Shown here in pieces: positions 61,387 to 64,000 of a stretch of 64,000 nt of DNA. A program made the translations under genes and the position numbers. Location of the stretch: NCBI GenBank assembly GCA_015183035.1, contig JACZZP010000003.1:806001-870000 (forward strand). Reading direction: 5' to 3'. A model generated the notes under the pieces. It searched no databases. It was not told where the DNA came from and saw only the letters and a program-made list of their open reading frames with translations. This DNA is from Meloidogyne chitwoodi. Taxonomy: Eukaryota > Nematoda > Chromadorea > Rhabditida > Meloidogynidae. The first letter of the stretch is position 1, and every line of letters starts with the position of its first letter.

Positions 61387-61560
61387 ATGAAAATTCTCGA
61401 GACAATCAGCCACCACGGCCTTCAATGGCTTTGGTTGGTCACCCCCAGCGGCAGAAAATATAGAGAGAGAGAAAAGCGCGGGGCTGGCCGACAGCTTTGA
61501 ATTGTAATAATAATAATAATAATAAAATTCTGTCCTCACCCATTCTTTCCCCCGTTTAAT
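61387..61560. other. GC-rich island in AT-rich DNA, possible promoter or first exon
   Basis: By far the least AT-rich stretch in the last 9 kb (CAGCCACCACGGCC, ACCCCCAGCGGCAG, AAGCGCGGGGCTGGCCG). On the plus strand it has a 37-codon ATG-initiated frame (61387-61500); on the minus strand it is part of a longer chance frame. A (TAA)n run at 61505-61525 follows. It may be a conserved regulatory island or 5' exon of hmbx-1 (transcribed leftward) or of a gene beyond the right edge. Confidence 0.4.
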
Positions 61561-62349
61561 ATATTATATTTTTATTTTATTTCATTATTATTATAAAAAT
61601 TAAAAAAAAAAAGTAAACAAAATTATTTATGTGCAATGAAAATATTAAAAGGTAAAATAATATATTTAAATTTTTATAAAATATATTTTTAGTTTTTAAT
61701 AAAAATAATATTGAAAATAAAAATTATTTAAAAAATAAAATATAGTAATTAAATTGTAATTTAAATGTATTATATTTCTTCCATTTATTTTTTTATTTAA
61801 AAGAAAATTTTTGGTTAAAAAATTTAAAATTAATAAGAAAAAAATATAAAATTTAATTGACCTTAAAATTGAAAAAAAATAAACATTTAAAAAATTAATT
61901 AATTTTAAGTAATAAATTATTTTTCTATAAATAATAAATTATTAAAAGATGAAAGTACAATAAATATATAAAATTAGTAAATTAAAAAATAATAATAAAA
62001 TAATTATTATTATTAAAAGTATTAAAAAAAAAAGATTCTTTTTTGGTTCAATTTTATTAAATGAAAATATTACTAAAATATTTATTTCTGGGAAAGGATT
62101 AAATTAATAAATAAAAATGGATTTTATAAATAAATAAAATATTTTAAAAAGAAAAAAGAAAAGTAAAATATAAATAAAAATAATTTTTGACAAAAAGAGA
62201 TTGATTATTACTAATAAAATATAAATAAATAAATATATATTTTAAAACAACCAAATGTTTTTGTTATTTTTATAAAAATTAAATAAACAAATAATATTTA
62301 TTATTTAAAAGGCTTAAAATAAAAATAAACATTAAAAAACGATAATTTA

Positions 62350-62670
62350 ATAAAAAATAAACTTGAAAAAGCACATAATTAAATAAATATACTTTTATAG
62401 TAAATAATAAAATCAAGTTTATTTTTAGAAAGTTTATTTCTATAAATTAAACCTTTTCAAGTTTATTATATTTTATTATATTTAAGTTTATTATATTCAA
62501 GTTTATTAGTATATATTTATTTTTATATTAAATAAACTTTAAAAAAAACAAACTTAAAAACTATTTAAGATAAATAAACTTTTTTTCAAGTTTATTTTAT
62601 AATCTTTAAATATTATAACTAAGTTTATTTTTTAAAAGAAAAGTTAAATAAACTTGAGCAAAGCTTGATC
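62350..62670. repeat. Cluster of CAAGTTTATT motifs in both orientations
   Basis: About a dozen copies of AAGTTTATT or its complement AATAAACTT in 320 bp (for example TCAAGTTTATTT, AATAAACTTGA). They are irregularly spaced and not in a simple tandem. No gene is associated. Confidence 0.7.
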
Positions 62671-64000
62671 TTTTATTAAATATTAATATTTTAAATAAAT
62701 ATGTATATTTATTTTATATTTTGTGTGTATTTAAAAAAATAAAAAATTTTGGGAGGACGTGTTTTTAAAGAATATATTTATTTATTTATTATTTTATTTA
62801 TTTATTATATTATAAACAACTGTTATATATTATATTAAATTTTCTTTTTTATTTTTTTTTTATTTTGTTGTTTTTTTAAAAGAATTTTAAATTATATAAA
62901 TAAAAAGCAATAAATAATATTTACTTATAAACAAAAAACAATTTTTATAAAATTAAAAAAATGATTGAAAAATGATATGAGGGAAAAATATTTTTAAAAA
63001 TCATATGACTCAATTATATAAATAGAAAAATATATACTTCTTAAAATTATTTAAAAAAATTTAATAAGCTATTTAAATGTAAATAAACAAATTAATTTAC
63101 TTAATTTTTAACAATTTTTATAAAAAGAATTTAAAAGATGATGTTATTTTAAATAATATAATAGTTAGATATTAGAAAATATATTCATTTTTAAATATCT
63201 CTGTTAATAAAAATGCCTTTCTATTTATGGATAAATTTTATTTTTAAAAATAAATTTTTAAAAATGAATTTCTAAATATCCACTAATCAAAAATTTATAA
63301 ATTTTTAATTTTTTTTGAATTAAAATATACGACAATTTTATTCATTTTATAATAAAAAATGTTTGTATTAAAATAAAAATATTAATTTAAAATGAATATT
63401 ATTTATTTTGAAACAAAAAATAAAAATATAATTTAATGTCTGGCCATATAAGAATGCCTAAAAAATTTTTAAATTTATTTCTAAAAATTAAAATTAAAAA
63501 AAAAAGCTAAATAAACAATCTAAAAAATTGTTTTTTTAATAAAAATAATATCATCTCCTTTTATTTAATATTTCTTTTTTCTACTAAAAATTATTTCCAT
63601 ATTTAGATATTTTTAAATATTGCTAATTTTGGTTTTATATAAATATTAAAATTTAAAATTATGTACTTTAAAAATTATTTTTAAATTTAATTGTTTTTTT
63701 CTCTCAAAAAATTAAATAAATAATATTTTTAAATTTTTTTAAACAATTTTATACACAATTGTATTGTTATTTAGAATTAGATATTAAATTAAATATTACA
63801 AAAAGACAATTATTTTTTTATTAAAAGAATTTAATTGTTTTTAAAATTATTTGTAAATTATAAACATTTTATGGTATTTAAATAGTGAGAGAATTTATTT
63901 GTGATAATGTTTTGTATGGTGTTTTGTTATTCTAAAATGTTCAAATAAGTTTTTTTTATATGTTTTAAAGGTGTTTTGTTCATAAGAATTTGTTTTATAA
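62671..64000. other. AT-rich DNA to the window edge
   Basis: No gene, RNA or element could be supported in this final stretch. Confidence 0.5.

Noticed and set aside
61153..61539. 128-residue minus-strand frame over the GC-rich island
   Set aside because: Mostly Tyr, Phe, Ser and Leu runs from (TAA)n and polypurine repeats; no domain or splice context.

Overview
The window reads as a eukaryotic chromosome segment from a nematode, most likely a root-knot nematode (Meloidogyne) or close tylenchid relative. Evidence: extreme AT richness, short introns of about 40-60 bp with TTTTTAG or TTTAAAG acceptors, Asn/Lys/Ile-rich coding driven by AT bias, and recognisable metazoan genes split into many small exons. 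I saw no bacterial operons, rRNA, tRNA or CRISPR. All exon models were traced by hand from splice signals and reading-frame continuity.

Layout. 1-2443 (+): 3' part of an Acinus-like RNA-binding protein. 3856-8574 (+): a MAM-domain secreted protein gene whose tail runs into a transposase fossil. 8575-10598: transposon debris, including a foldback element nested in another. 10599-20298: a giant palindrome with 2,598-bp arms that appear identical; each arm carries a complete metallophosphoesterase gene (TMPPE-like) and the first part of a retropepsin-like gene. The 4.5-kb spacer holds the rest of two convergent retropepsin-like genes and a broken C-terminal half of a P-glycoprotein (ABCB) gene. 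20704-22472 (+): a PINX1 G-patch gene whose second exon is split by a hAT-like element that itself carries two smaller elements. 22622-26633 (+): two tandem copies of an unrecognised gene; the second has gained an intron made from a short inverted-repeat element. 26982-30738 (+): EDC4/Ge-1, an mRNA-decapping scaffold. 31379-37535: a second mosaic of retropepsin-like genes (three more copies plus a stub), the N-terminal half of a P-glycoprotein, and a terminal-inverted-repeat element carrying a dead copy of the RNA polymerase subunit gene rpb-12. 37805-38109 (-): the intact rpb-12. 38702-43895 (-): a multi-span membrane protein gene with a 1-kb (TTAAA)n first intron. 48876-54548 (-): a complete HMBOX1-type homeobox gene (hmbx-1-like). 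43896-48875 and 54549-64000 are very AT-rich intergenic DNA with a few GC-richer islands.

How it fits together. The housekeeping genes (Acinus, EDC4, rpb-12, PINX1, HMBX) are RNA-processing, transcription or telomere-associated genes with no evident functional cluster. The striking part is 8.5-38 kb, a rearrangement hotspot: palindromic duplication, retropepsin-like genes spliced to split P-glycoprotein pieces, gene-fragment capture, and at least eight insertions with 8-bp (or near 8-bp) target duplications typical of hAT transposons.

The best candidates for something new are (i) the small retropepsin-like family, with one copy keeping a DTGS active-site motif and three having lost it, (ii) its apparent fusion to P-glycoprotein by turning a stop-codon region into a splice donor, and (iii) the transposon-derived intron in the tandem gene.
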